Positions 25,878 to 33,984 of a DNA stretch of 64,000 nt are shown here, piece by piece. The stretch comes from Vibrio celticus (lineage in GTDB: Bacteria > Pseudomonadota > Gammaproteobacteria > Enterobacterales > Vibrionaceae), in the NCBI RefSeq assembly GCF_024347335.1, contig NZ_AP025464.1, positions 558,001-622,000 of the forward strand, in the 5' to 3' direction. How positions within the stretch are numbered: position 1 is the stretch's first letter; each line of letters starts with the position of its first letter. The position numbers were made by a program, and so were the translations under genes. The notes below the pieces were generated by a model, which saw only the letters and a list, made by a program, of their open reading frames with translations, did not search any database and had not been told where the DNA came from.

Positions 25878-28001
25878 CTAAAGATGCTTCACGCGACGTT
25901 TAACTTCTTCTTGCTTACCGAAGTTAAATGGTCGTGCATCTGGGCTACCAAGGTAACCGCAAACACGGCGTGTTACCGATACTTTCGTAGAATCATGGTT
26001 GCCACACTTAGGACACGTAAAGCCCTTACTTGTACAGTCAAACTCACCGTTGTAACCACACTCGTAGCACTCATCAATAGGCGTGTTGGTGCCGTAGTAA
26101 GGTACGCGTGTGTAGCTGTAGTCCCATACGTTTTCTAGCGCTTCGATGTTCTTCTGCATGTTAGGGAATTCACCGTAACAAATGAAACCACCGCTAGAGA
26201 TTTCAGGGTAAGGCATCTCGAAATCGATCTTGTCGTATGGGTTCACTTTCTTCTGCACATCTAAGTGGAAGCTGTTAGTGTAGTAACCGCGGTCTGTTAC
26301 ACCATCGATCACACCAAACTCTTTGGTATCGATGCTGCAGAAACGGCTACATAGGTTTTCACTTGGTGTGCCATATAGGCTGAATGCGTAACCTGTCTCT
26401 TTTGTCCAAGATTCCACTTCACGCTTCATGTATTCTACCAACTCAAGCGCTTTAGCACGCATTTCGCCATCGTCGTACAAGTGAACGTCAGTGCCGTAAA
26501 GCGCTGTCATTGCTTCGTGGATACCAATGTAACCAAGAGAAACAGATGCACGGCCGTTCTTGAAGATATCAGCAATAGAGTCGTCTGCTTTCAAGCGAAC
26601 ACCACACGCACCTTCCATGTATAGGATTGGAGCAACACGTGCTTTCACGTTTTCTAGACGAGAAATACGTGTTTCTAATGCACGACGAGCCAGCTTGAGT
26701 TTTTCATCAAGCAGTTCGTAGAACTTAGCCATATCTTGCTTTGCGTTAATCGCGATACGTGGCAAGTTCAAGCTCACAACACCTAGGTTGTTACGGCCTT
26801 CATGAATCAGCTCACCGTTTTCTTCGTAAGTATTCAAGAAGCTACGGCAACCCATCGGTGTTTTGAATGACCCTGTCACTTCTACTACTTTGTCGTAGTT
26901 TAGAATGTCTGGGTACATACGCTTAGATGCGCACTCTAGCGCTAGTTGCTTGATGTCGTAGTTTGGATCTTGCTTCTGGTGGTTCAAACCATCTTTGATT
27001 GCAAAAACCAGTTTAGGGAATACGGCTGTTTTACGGTTCTTACCCAAACCTGCAATGCGGTTTTTCAAGATAGATTGCTGGATAAGTTTTGAACCCCAGC
27101 TTTCGCCTAAACCAAAACCAAACGTCACGAATGGTGTTTGACCGTTAGCAGTGTGTAGCGTGTTTACTTCGTATTCCAATGACTGGAACGCGTCGTAACA
27201 CTCTTTCTCTGTACGAGAGATAGCAAAAGCTTCTGGGCTATGAATGTCCCACTCTTTCGCTAACGATAAATGCTTCTCGTAGCTCGCCATTACATAAGGC
27301 TCTAGAACCTCATCGATACGGTTAATCGTAGTACCGCCGTATATATGGCTCGCCACTTGCGCGATGATTTGCGCTGTAACCGCAGTCGCCGTAGAGATCG
27401 ACTTCGGAGTGTCGATTTCCGCGTTACCCATCTTGAAGCCATGCGTTAACATGCCTTTCAGATCGATAAGCATACAGTTAAACATTGGGAAGAACGGTGC
27501 GTAGTCTAGATCGTGGTAATGAATGTCACCACATTCGTGAGCTTGTACGATGTCACGCGGCAAAATGTGAGTTTTCGCATAGTGTTTAGCCACGATACCC
27601 GCCAGCAGGTCACGCTGAGTTGGGATAACTTTGCCGTCTTTGTTGGCATTCTCATTGATCAGATCAACATTGCTTTCCTCGATCAAACCTTCGATCTCAC
27701 GAGTTAAAGCACTTTGCTTTTCACGTGCGATGTCGCGGTCATGACGATATTCAATGTAAGCACGAGCCAGAGACTTATATGGCCCCTGCATTAGCTCGTT
27801 CTCGACCATGGTTTGAATTTCAGAGATATGAACTTCATCGTAGTCTTCGAGCTTCAACTCAACTGCTAATGCCACATTCAGTGCATAAATAGCAATTTCC
27901 TTATCGGCTTTGTCTGATGCTGCTTCCACTGCAGCTTGGATGCGATCTCTACTGAATGGAGCTCTTGAGCCATCACGCTTGATTACGATTGATTTCACCA
28001 C
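25878..28001 (-). CDS. nrdD: Anaerobic ribonucleoside-triphosphate reductase
   Basis: NrdD (about 707 residues) makes deoxynucleotides without oxygen. The N-terminal ATP-cone (VIKRDGSRAPFSRDRIQAAVEAA) is the allosteric site; the C-terminus has four zinc-binding cysteines (CYECG and CPKCG, about 643-666) and the glycyl-radical motif RRVCGYLG (about 680). The start is GTG: two in-frame GTG codons at 28001 and 27998 follow AAGGAG, the second with the better spacing. Upstream are two NrdR boxes and an FNR box, so it should respond to both nucleotide supply and oxygen. Confidence 0.96.
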   Translation of the reverse strand: MVKSIVIKRDGSRAPFSRDRIQAAVEAASDKADKEIAIYALNVALAVELKLEDYDEVHISEIQTMVENELMQGPYKSLARAYIEYRHDRDIAREKQSALTREIEGLIEESNVDLINENANKDGKVIPTQRDLLAGIVAKHYAKTHILPRDIVQAHECGDIHYHDLDYAPFFPMFNCMLIDLKGMLTHGFKMGNAEIDTPKSISTATAVTAQIIAQVASHIYGGTTINRIDEVLEPYVMASYEKHLSLAKEWDIHSPEAFAISRTEKECYDAFQSLEYEVNTLHTANGQTPFVTFGFGLGESWGSKLIQQSILKNRIAGLGKNRKTAVFPKLVFAIKDGLNHQKQDPNYDIKQLALECASKRMYPDILNYDKVVEVTGSFKTPMGCRSFLNTYEENGELIHEGRNNLGVVSLNLPRIAINAKQDMAKFYELLDEKLKLARRALETRISRLENVKARVAPILYMEGACGVRLKADDSIADIFKNGRASVSLGYIGIHEAMTALYGTDVHLYDDGEMRAKALELVEYMKREVESWTKETGYAFSLYGTPSENLCSRFCSIDTKEFGVIDGVTDRGYYTNSFHLDVQKKVNPYDKIDFEMPYPEISSGGFICYGEFPNMQKNIEALENVWDYSYTRVPYYGTNTPIDECYECGYNGEFDCTSKGFTCPKCGNHDSTKVSVTRRVCGYLGSPDARPFNFGKQEEVKRRVKHL

Positions 28002-28042
28002 TTCTCCTTACTCTTGAGGTATTCACAGACTTATCCACAAAC

Positions 28043-28058
28043 ACACTATATAGAGCGA
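28043..28058. promoter_or_regulatory. NrdR box 1 upstream of nrdD
   Basis: ACACTATATAGAGCGA matches nine of ten core positions of the NrdR consensus (CwAtATaTwG core). It starts 31 bp from a second box, the usual three-turn spacing of NrdR box pairs. Confidence 0.7.
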
Positions 28059-28073
28059 TTTATCGTTTAACTA

Positions 28074-28089
28074 ACACTAGATATTGTGG
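28074..28089. promoter_or_regulatory. NrdR box 2 upstream of nrdD
   Basis: ACACTAGATATTGTGG fits the palindromic NrdR consensus well. Together with box 1 it predicts repression of nrdDG by the ATP/dATP-sensing regulator NrdR. Confidence 0.75.
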
Positions 28090-28120
28090 CGTATTTAACG
28101 AGAACCACCAACTTTGAGTA

Positions 28121-28134
28121 TTGATTTGGATCAA
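28121..28134. promoter_or_regulatory. FNR box upstream of nrdD
   Basis: TTGATTTGGATCAA is an exact match to TTGAT-N4-ATCAA, the FNR site. It lies about 120 bp before the nrdD start codon, fitting anaerobic activation of nrdDG. Confidence 0.8.
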
Positions 28135-28301
28135 TAAAACTCTCACGCTGACTAAGATCAATTCAATATTATTACGCCAGTTCTCAAGTCGAAAAGAAAC
28201 AATGTAACAATAAAAAAACTGCTAAAAAGAGTTGAATTTTTGGTAAGTGTTGTAGGATAACGGCTCATCAATATTGGCAGAGAAAATTAGGGATATTTGG
28301 C

Positions 28302-29177
28302 ATGAAACGACTTCGAAACTGGATGATGTTAGGTTGCTTACTCAGTAGCCACGCATTTGCTGAACCTTTGACCATATCCAATTGGAATATCGAATGGTTA
28401 TCAACCAACGAGGCTGTGAATAAGTTTTCCGCCCAACGTGATCAAGCTGATTTCGACAAACTTGAAGAATACTTTCAGTCTTTAGATGCAGATGTGGTCG
28501 CCTTTCAGGAAGTCGACGACTTAAATGCCATTCAGCGCGTGGCTGGCGATCAATACAAGATATTGATGTCTGACCGAGCATTACCAGAAAACAGTAACCG
28601 CCAGTTCAAAGAAGTGAACCAATACACAGGCTTCGCAGTTCGCAAAGGAATCACACTCACCGACTACGCTGACTTTCCTCTGGAGTTGGATTCTAACAGC
28701 AAGCTTAGGTTTGCCAGCTATGTGGTCGTTGAAACGGACTCAAAACCAATTCACATGCTGTCTGTGCATTTAAAGGCAGGCTGCAGCGGAGCGTATAAGT
28801 CTAACCGCGATTGTTCGCGCCTAAAAGACCAAGCACAGCAACTGAATAAATGGATACAAAAAAGAGAACGTAACGGTGAAGACTACGCGATCTTAGGCGA
28901 CTTCAACCATAACCTATCCTACTCAAGAGATTGGATGTGGAAGGATTTAACTGAAAACACGGATGCTCGTTTGGCGACAAGGAAGACCCGTGCAGATTGT
29001 AAGGTTCGCTCAAATCGTAATAACCACCGCACGCACCAGTTCCGTTCTGTAATAGACCATATTGTGGTGAGCAAGTCCTTAGATGCTACTCCTGCGAAAC
29101 AAAAGGTATTTGAAACGCAAGATGTGCTGGACTACAAACTCAGTGACCACTGCCCAGTTTCAACGACTATCAACTAA
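28302..29177 (+). CDS. Exported endonuclease/exonuclease/phosphatase-family protein
   Basis: 291 residues with a signal peptide ending in HAFA. The EEP (DNase I-like) fold shows its motifs in order: ISNWNIEWL, AFQEVDD (metal-binding Glu), VHLKAGC, ILGDFNHNL (Asp/Asn) and the terminal SDHCPV (catalytic Asp-His). A periplasmic or secreted nuclease or phosphodiesterase is likely; substrate cannot be told. Four cysteines in the middle could form disulfides. It is divergent from nrdD and ends at a terminator. Confidence 0.82.
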   Translation: MKRLRNWMMLGCLLSSHAFAEPLTISNWNIEWLSTNEAVNKFSAQRDQADFDKLEEYFQSLDADVVAFQEVDDLNAIQRVAGDQYKILMSDRALPENSNRQFKEVNQYTGFAVRKGITLTDYADFPLELDSNSKLRFASYVVVETDSKPIHMLSVHLKAGCSGAYKSNRDCSRLKDQAQQLNKWIQKRERNGEDYAILGDFNHNLSYSRDWMWKDLTENTDARLATRKTRADCKVRSNRNNHRTHQFRSVIDHIVVSKSLDATPAKQKVFETQDVLDYKLSDHCPVSTTIN

Positions 29178-29194
29178 TTGTTGTAGATCTAAAA

Positions 29195-29225
29195 AGAGAC
29201 CGACTGGCTGCGAGTCGGCCTCTCT
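29195..29225. terminator. Terminator between the nuclease gene and the YeeE/YedE pair
   Basis: Hairpin AGAG-CCGACT/AGTCGG-CTCT with one mismatch; A5 on the left gives a T run on the minus strand, so it best serves the YeeE/YedE genes and may also stop the plus-strand transcript. Confidence 0.65.
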
Positions 29226-29266
29226 AATGCTTATATCAAGCCAATTCGATACACGATAGGTTTACC

Positions 29267-29698
29267 CTAACAGGTTTTATTCGTTCGACCTGCCAACCAC
29301 ATCCCCGCCAGCATGCTTATCATAAACACCCACACGGTTGGGTTACCGCCACTAAGACTCGTAACAGCAGGTCCTGGACAAAAGCCTGCAAGCCCCCAAC
29401 CTAATCCAAACGCTGTTGAACCTAGAATCAGTTTTCTGTCGATTAGCGGATTGTTACGGCTATCTAACGGCTCACCATTGATCGCTTTAGCGCGCTTTTT
29501 AATGACTAAGTGATAAAACGGAGCGAACACCAGTAGCGCACCGCCCATCACAAATGCCAAGCTGATATCCCAATTGCCAGTCACATCTAAGAAGCCAAGT
29601 ACTTTCTTTGGATCAACCATACCTGAGATGATCATACCCGAGCCAAACAAGATTCCAGCAAGTAAACCAACAACGATACTAAATGAAGAATTTTTCAT
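29267..29698 (-). CDS. YeeE/YedE-family thiosulfate/sulfur transporter, second half protein
   Basis: 143 residues from the ATG at 29698, which shares one base with the stop codon of the preceding gene; the frame is open further upstream but would overlap that gene. Four hydrophobic helices, with SGMIISGMVDPKKVLGFLD and GLGWGLAGFCPGPA, the cysteine-containing signature of the YeeE/YedE (DUF395) family. With its partner it corresponds to one split full-length transporter, as in PmpA/PmpB pairs. Inner membrane; sulfur species import is inferred. Confidence 0.82.
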   Translation of the reverse strand: MKNSSFSIVVGLLAGILFGSGMIISGMVDPKKVLGFLDVTGNWDISLAFVMGGALLVFAPFYHLVIKKRAKAINGEPLDSRNNPLIDRKLILGSTAFGLGWGLAGFCPGPAVTSLSGGNPTVWVFMISMLAGMWLAGRTNKTC

Positions 29699-30159
29699 TA
29701 TGCCCCCAACCCTATCAGGTTCTTGATAAGCACGGTTGCTATTGCCACACCCATGAATACACACGTTGCGATAATGGAGCGTTTAGACAAACGCGCCATG
29801 CCGACAATGCCATGCCCACTAGTACAGCCGTTTGCCGTTTTAGTGCCAAAACCGACTAACAGACCAGCAATAACGACTACCAAAAGGTTCATCTCTTCCA
29901 ATTGAGGGAGTTGGTAACCGGTAGGAATTAACAACCAACCACTAACTACCATTCCAACAACAAACGCGATACGCCAATGCTTTTCAGTTTTTTCTGCATC
30001 CGTGTCTTTGCTTTCTTTGTTGCTGGTGCGAACTGGTAATAAACGGCTGACAATGCCACTAATACCTGCAACTCGACCAATGCCCAACATTAAAACAATG
30101 GCCGACACACCTAACAACATGCCACCGAAAAAAGCATCCCAAGGAATAAAACTAACCAC
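29698..30159 (-). CDS. YeeE/YedE-family thiosulfate/sulfur transporter, first half protein
   Basis: 153 residues, four hydrophobic helices, with GMLLGVSAIVLMLGIGRVAGISGI and GFGTKTANGCTSGHG carrying the family cysteine, each cut here to the usual core. In thiosulfate transporters such conserved cysteines relay the sulfur. The two genes overlap by one base. An elaborate palindrome starts 44 bp upstream and is probably the operator of a sulfide- or persulfide-responsive repressor. No sulfur dioxygenase or rhodanese gene is adjacent. Confidence 0.82.
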   Translation of the reverse strand: MVSFIPWDAFFGGMLLGVSAIVLMLGIGRVAGISGIVSRLLPVRTSNKESKDTDAEKTEKHWRIAFVVGMVVSGWLLIPTGYQLPQLEEMNLLVVVIAGLLVGFGTKTANGCTSGHGIVGMARLSKRSIIATCVFMGVAIATVLIKNLIGLGA

Positions 30160-30203
30160 TGACCTCTCCTATCCACAAACTCTAATCTAACTCACCACAA
30201 GTC

Positions 30204-30247
30204 ACATTAGAGTTTACTAATAAATATAAATTAGTCAATGCTAATGT
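30204..30247. promoter_or_regulatory. Nested palindromic operator before the YeeE/YedE pair
   Basis: Outer arms ACATTAG (30204-30210) and CTAATGT (30241-30247), inner arms ACTAAT (30216-30221) and ATTAGT (30230-30235), with 5-bp gaps on both sides and an 8-bp AT centre: four CTAAT-type half-sites in perfect mirror symmetry. It lies just upstream of the pair, where the promoter is expected, and looks like a site for two dimers of an ArsR-family repressor (BigR/SqrR/HlyU type). The regulator is inferred. Confidence 0.7.
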
Positions 30248-30311
30248 AATGACACTATGTTTCGGTTTGCAAGTCTAGTGTCTAAAGCCAAGAAGCTTCA
30301 CCCATGAAAAA

Positions 30312-30335
30312 GCCCCTAGGCGTTAACCTAGGGGC
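30312..30335 (-). terminator. Terminator after the glycosyltransferase gene
   Basis: Nine-bp stem GCCCCTAGG/CCTAGGGGC with a six-base loop and a T run on the minus strand. Confidence 0.85.
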
Positions 30336-30369
30336 CTAAGATTTATTCTGTCTTTGTGGTAAAGAACAG

Positions 30370-31602
30370 CTATTTGATCTTGTTCTTCTCAGCAATCCAC
30401 TGCGACATGTACTTAGTGCTCGCCATGCTGTGGTGCTTAAGCATCGAACCGAAGAAGTTATCCAGTCGATGTGATTCAAGCTCAGACTCTAGCGCAATCA
30501 ATCGCTCGATCAATTTGTCGCCCAGTTGATTCTGTTCGTAGTGCGCTTCAAGAATTGAATGACACTGGCTTTGAGCCTTGAGCCACTTCTCTTCATCTTT
30601 ATAAAGAGCAACAGCTTGTTCAACAAACTCGTCGATATCGTCTGCAACCGCGCCCGGCCATTGCAAATCACCTTGCGGCAACATGCCTTCACTACCAATT
30701 TCACTGGTCACGTTTGGAGTCTGAAGCTTCATTGCATCAAGCAACTTACCTTTAATGCCCGCACCAAAACGCAGTGGCGCTACACACACACGTGCCTGCT
30801 CCATCACTTCTTGAGCATCTTTCGCCCAACCTTTGATATGGAAACCGGTTTTAGGGTTGTGTAATGCGGTCGCTTTTGGCGGCGGATACGATCCATAAAT
30901 ATGAAGTTCAGTGTCAGGCAACTGCTTGCGAATCTTCGGCCAAATCTTCTGTAACTGAAGCACAGCATCCCAATTCGGTGCGTGTCTAAAGTTACCTATT
31001 GTCATGAAATGCTGACGTTCTTCAAAGCTTTTCGTGCTTACAGGAAGCGTATTAAGATCAACCATGAACGGCAGATGATGAAGCAGTTTGGGATCGATAT
31101 TGAACTCGGCTTGAAGTAGTTCCATCTCGTAACTTGAAATGATCAACGAAAGATCACAGCGCAAAATCGCGGCAATTTCACGTTTAGCTAAATCACTGTA
31201 CAAGTGTGCTTTGGTCAGTTCCGTCTCTTTCTTAACGGCTTCATGGCGCGCATTACGCAGGAACTGCAAGTCTTCGGTATCCAACAGCTTAAACGCATTC
31301 GGACATACCTTCTCAACACGCCAACCAAACTGTTCTTCCATCATAAAACGGTCAAACATCACGACATCGGGCTGCAGCTCTTCAATATAATCGTCAAAGC
31401 TATCGCAATTTAACTGTATAGATTGGCTTGTAATGCCCTCTTCAAAGAGATCGATCATGTGCTCGGTTTCTTGAGCTGGCGTTGCAAATTCAACGGACCA
31501 ACCTTGTCTCTTGAACAGGCGTAAAAGAGACATCATATGGCTGCCCGCCGCCGATGAATTCGGTTCTGGCCAAACGTAGCCAATTGCTAAAACTTTCTTC
31601 AA
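30370..31602 (-). CDS. Glycosyltransferase, GT4 type
   Basis: 410 residues, no membrane segment. The N-terminal half has the GT-B fold start VLAIGYVWPEPNSSAAGSH, and the C-terminal half the donor-binding region: FMTIGNFRHAPNWDA, ELHIYGSYPP, FHIKGWAKDAQEVM and VAPLRFGAGIKGKLLDAM, typical of group 1 (GT4) enzymes. Donor and acceptor are unknown; no polysaccharide cluster is adjacent, so it may act on a glycolipid or protein. It is separated from the fabH-GNAT unit by a terminator and has its own terminator. Confidence 0.82.
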   Translation of the reverse strand: MKKVLAIGYVWPEPNSSAAGSHMMSLLRLFKRQGWSVEFATPAQETEHMIDLFEEGITSQSIQLNCDSFDDYIEELQPDVVMFDRFMMEEQFGWRVEKVCPNAFKLLDTEDLQFLRNARHEAVKKETELTKAHLYSDLAKREIAAILRCDLSLIISSYEMELLQAEFNIDPKLLHHLPFMVDLNTLPVSTKSFEERQHFMTIGNFRHAPNWDAVLQLQKIWPKIRKQLPDTELHIYGSYPPPKATALHNPKTGFHIKGWAKDAQEVMEQARVCVAPLRFGAGIKGKLLDAMKLQTPNVTSEIGSEGMLPQGDLQWPGAVADDIDEFVEQAVALYKDEEKWLKAQSQCHSILEAHYEQNQLGDKLIERLIALESELESHRLDNFFGSMLKHHSMASTKYMSQWIAEKNKIK

Positions 31603-31625
31603 AACACTTCCTAAGAAATAACAAA

Positions 31626-31644
31626 AGGGACTGTAGAAGTCCCT
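31626..31644 (-). terminator. Terminator of the fabH-GNAT operon
   Basis: Seven-bp stem AGGGACT/AGTCCCT with a five-base loop, then TTTTG on the minus strand. Confidence 0.75.
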
Positions 31645-31701
31645 AATTAAACGTAAGTCGATTTATACCGCTGATTATAATGAGTTCTAAAAACTCAGCG
31701 A

Positions 31702-32193
31702 TCAGATTCGCTCACCTACATTGCGAGCTATCATAAGCACTTCATCAGCTGAGTACAGGTTTGAAATCGTGGTTTCGACTTCTGCACCCAACGTAGATTG
31801 ATAAAGCTTTTGTGCAAAGTTGTCTGCTCTGGTGGTCACTAGCACGTGTTTGAGCGTCGAGCCTTGATCCGCCAAATGCTGTTTTACCTGCGGCAGGGAA
31901 TCTAGAATCAGCGTTTTACCCAATCCTTGCCCCTGCGCGCTTGGTAACACGGCAAGTTGCTCTAGCTCCAAAACAGCCTCAGGTCTAAACCCACTCTTTT
32001 GAACCCAAATAATGTAGCCGACAATTTCGCCATCGCTTTCAGCAACAAAGTTAAGAAAGCGTGGTGAAGCGTTTAAGTTACATTGTAACCAAGTTTTTGA
32101 GTTTTGCTGTCGAACAAAAGTAGCTTGGTGAACTAAAGCCGCCCCATCGAGGTCGGCTTTCGTCATAAGACGTACTTTGACGACTGTACCCAT
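31702..32193 (-). CDS. GNAT-family N-acetyltransferase
   Basis: About 163 residues. The acetyl-CoA-binding motif A is LEQLAVLPSAQGQGLGKTL (about 80-100), with a preceding strand of YIIWVQKSG. The acceptor is unknown. It begins 5 bp after the stop codon of the fabH paralogue, on the same strand and before a shared terminator, so the two are one operon; acylation of a small molecule made with the FabH product is possible but unproved. ATG at 32193 is preferred over a TTG one codon earlier. Confidence 0.82.
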   Translation of the reverse strand: MGTVVKVRLMTKADLDGAALVHQATFVRQQNSKTWLQCNLNASPRFLNFVAESDGEIVGYIIWVQKSGFRPEAVLELEQLAVLPSAQGQGLGKTLILDSLPQVKQHLADQGSTLKHVLVTTRADNFAQKLYQSTLGAEVETTISNLYSADEVLMIARNVGERI

Positions 32194-32198
32194 CAACG

Positions 32199-33299
32199 TT
32201 ATTCGCTCGCTGAATTCGGGTGTGTTTTACAGTGTAAAATGGCTCTTTCTAGAAGCTCTAAAGCAGATTTGTCGGCTTCTGGAAGCTTAGCATCTGATTG
32301 ACCTAGCGGCTCAACACGGCTACCCCATTTAATATGGCCAGCACCCCACGTCAAACCCGCACCAAACGCTGCAACAAGAATATTGTCGTTAGGCTTAACG
32401 AAACCTTGCTCTAGCGATTCACACAATGCGATTGGTACAGTCGCAGCGGATGTGTTGCCGTAATTTTGGATGTTAACAAACGCTTTCTCGCGATCGATAC
32501 CCGCCATATCACACAGAGTTTGAATGATTCGGATGTTCGCTTGGTGCGGAATCACAACGTCAATGTTGTCGGTTGAGATACCAGTGCGGCTCAATACTGT
32601 GTGTGCCGCTGCACCCATGCCTTTCACTGCACGTTTGAAGATCTCTTTACCAACGAAGTCAAAGTCCCAATAACCGTTGTCAGCAGCAAAGCGATCCATA
32701 GATGTACCGAATTTTGGTACCGCTAGAATATCGCGGCCTTCGGCGTCACAACCGATCTGAGCTTCTTGTAAGCCAACTTGTTCTTCGGTGCGAGATAGAA
32801 CCACAGCGCCAGCGCCATCACCGAAAAGAACCGCGGTATCACGCTTGGTCCAATCAATGAAGAATGACAGACGTTCTGCGCCCACAACGATAGCGTTGCG
32901 GTAGTTACCCGCTTGAATCAGTCGAGTCGCCGTTTCAACACCGTAAATGAAGCCAGTACACGCTGCATTAAGGTCGAAAGCCGCTGCACTCTTAATGCCT
33001 AGGTTCTGTTGAACCTTAGACGCAGTGTTTGGGATCAGTGAGTCTGGGCTGCACGTCGCGATGATAACAAGATCGATATCTTCAGCAGTTAGGCCAGCAC
33101 ACGCCATTGCATGCTTCGCTGCAACAGTCGCAAGTTCAGAGGTATTTACATGACTGATACGACGGTTTTCGATACCAGTTCGAGTTCGAATCCACTCGTC
33201 AGACGTATCAATGAAAGTGCTTAGATCATCATTGGACAGCACGGCTGGTGGCAGACACTTTCCCCAGCCAGTAATTTCGGCGTAAAATTTTGTCATCAT
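32199..33299 (-). CDS. fabH: 3-oxoacyl-ACP synthase III (FabH-type) paralogue
   Basis: 366 residues. The KAS III catalytic triad is visible: cysteine in NAACTGFIYG (about 115), histidine in HQANIRI and asparagine in NYGNTSAA; the typical DEWIRTRTGIENR is near residue 34. The protein is about 40 residues longer than E. coli FabH because of a charged C-terminal tail. It stands alone, outside the main fatty-acid cluster, paired with a GNAT gene and divergent from trxC. In V. cholerae a second fabH lies on chromosome 2. Two ATG codons in a row occur; the second (33296) has better spacing to AGGT. Confidence 0.88.
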   Translation of the reverse strand: MMTKFYAEITGWGKCLPPAVLSNDDLSTFIDTSDEWIRTRTGIENRRISHVNTSELATVAAKHAMACAGLTAEDIDLVIIATCSPDSLIPNTASKVQQNLGIKSAAAFDLNAACTGFIYGVETATRLIQAGNYRNAIVVGAERLSFFIDWTKRDTAVLFGDGAGAVVLSRTEEQVGLQEAQIGCDAEGRDILAVPKFGTSMDRFAADNGYWDFDFVGKEIFKRAVKGMGAAAHTVLSRTGISTDNIDVVIPHQANIRIIQTLCDMAGIDREKAFVNIQNYGNTSAATVPIALCESLEQGFVKPNDNILVAAFGAGLTWGAGHIKWGSRVEPLGQSDAKLPEADKSALELLERAILHCKTHPNSASE

Positions 33300-33418
33300 T
33301 TACCTGTTTATTGTTTGTTTTTATTTAAGTATCGTATTCTAGTTTTAAACAGTATAAGCGCTCCGTGCGTGATTCGTAAATCGCGTTAGACACGGAGTTA
33401 CAATAAAAAGAGAAAGTT

Positions 33419-33853
33419 ATGTCTACATTCAACACACGTTGCCCTTCTTGTAATGGCGTAAACCGAGTTCCTTCAGAAAGAATTTCAGAAAGCCCAACTT
33501 GTGGTAAGTGCAAAACAGCGCTGCTCGATGGCGCTCCTATCGAGGGAACGTCACTTAATTTCCAATCTATCTTGAACAGTTCACAACCTGTAGTTGTCGA
33601 TTTCTGGGCAACATGGTGTAACCCATGTGTGGGCTTCGCGCCTGTGTTCAGCGACGTTGCAAAAGAGCGTTCTGGAGATGTTCGATTCGTTAAGATTGAT
33701 ACTGAAGCTCAACAGCAGCTCGCGGCAATGTATCAAATCAGAAGCATCCCTACTGTTATGGTATTTAAGGACGGAAAACGTGTCGACACGATCAACGGTG
33801 CGTTACCAAAAGGTCAATTTGATCAATGGCTTAATCAAGCTCTAACTAAGTAA
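33419..33853 (+). CDS. trxC: Thioredoxin 2 (TrxC) with WCNPC active site
   Basis: 144 residues. The N-terminal zinc-binding part has two CxxC pairs (CPSC at 8-11 and CGKC at 28-31), diagnostic for TrxC. The thioredoxin fold follows, with cis-proline IRSIPTVMVF. The redox site reads WCNPC rather than the usual WCGPC, seen directly from TGGTGTAACCCATGT. Such a change should alter the redox potential or partner choice. The gene is divergent from fabH (119 bp between) and ends at a strong terminator. E. coli TrxC is OxyR-induced; no clear OxyR site was seen. Confidence 0.92.
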   Translation: MSTFNTRCPSCNGVNRVPSERISESPTCGKCKTALLDGAPIEGTSLNFQSILNSSQPVVVDFWATWCNPCVGFAPVFSDVAKERSGDVRFVKIDTEAQQQLAAMYQIRSIPTVMVFKDGKRVDTINGALPKGQFDQWLNQALTK

Positions 33854-33909
33854 CACTATTGGTTAAGCTATTGATCTGCCTTACTTAATTCTAAGTAAGC
33901 TCGCAAAAA

Positions 33910-33955
33910 TAGGTTAGAGAGTCCTATCAAACCAAGACTTTCTAACCTACTGTTT
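33910..33955. terminator. Bidirectional terminator between trxC and the GMC gene
   Basis: Long hairpin TAGGTTAGA-AGTC/GACT-TCTAACCTA (one mismatch) with T-rich tails on both strands. Confidence 0.85.
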
Positions 33956-33984
33956 TATTTAGGGTTATCACTTAATTTCTTGAA

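Larger units (their letters stand above)
28002..28301. other. Divergent promoter region of nrdD and the EEP nuclease gene
   Basis: Holds the nrdD promoter with NrdR and FNR sites (listed separately) and, on the other side, the promoter of the plus-strand nuclease gene. No reading frame of note. Confidence 0.6.
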
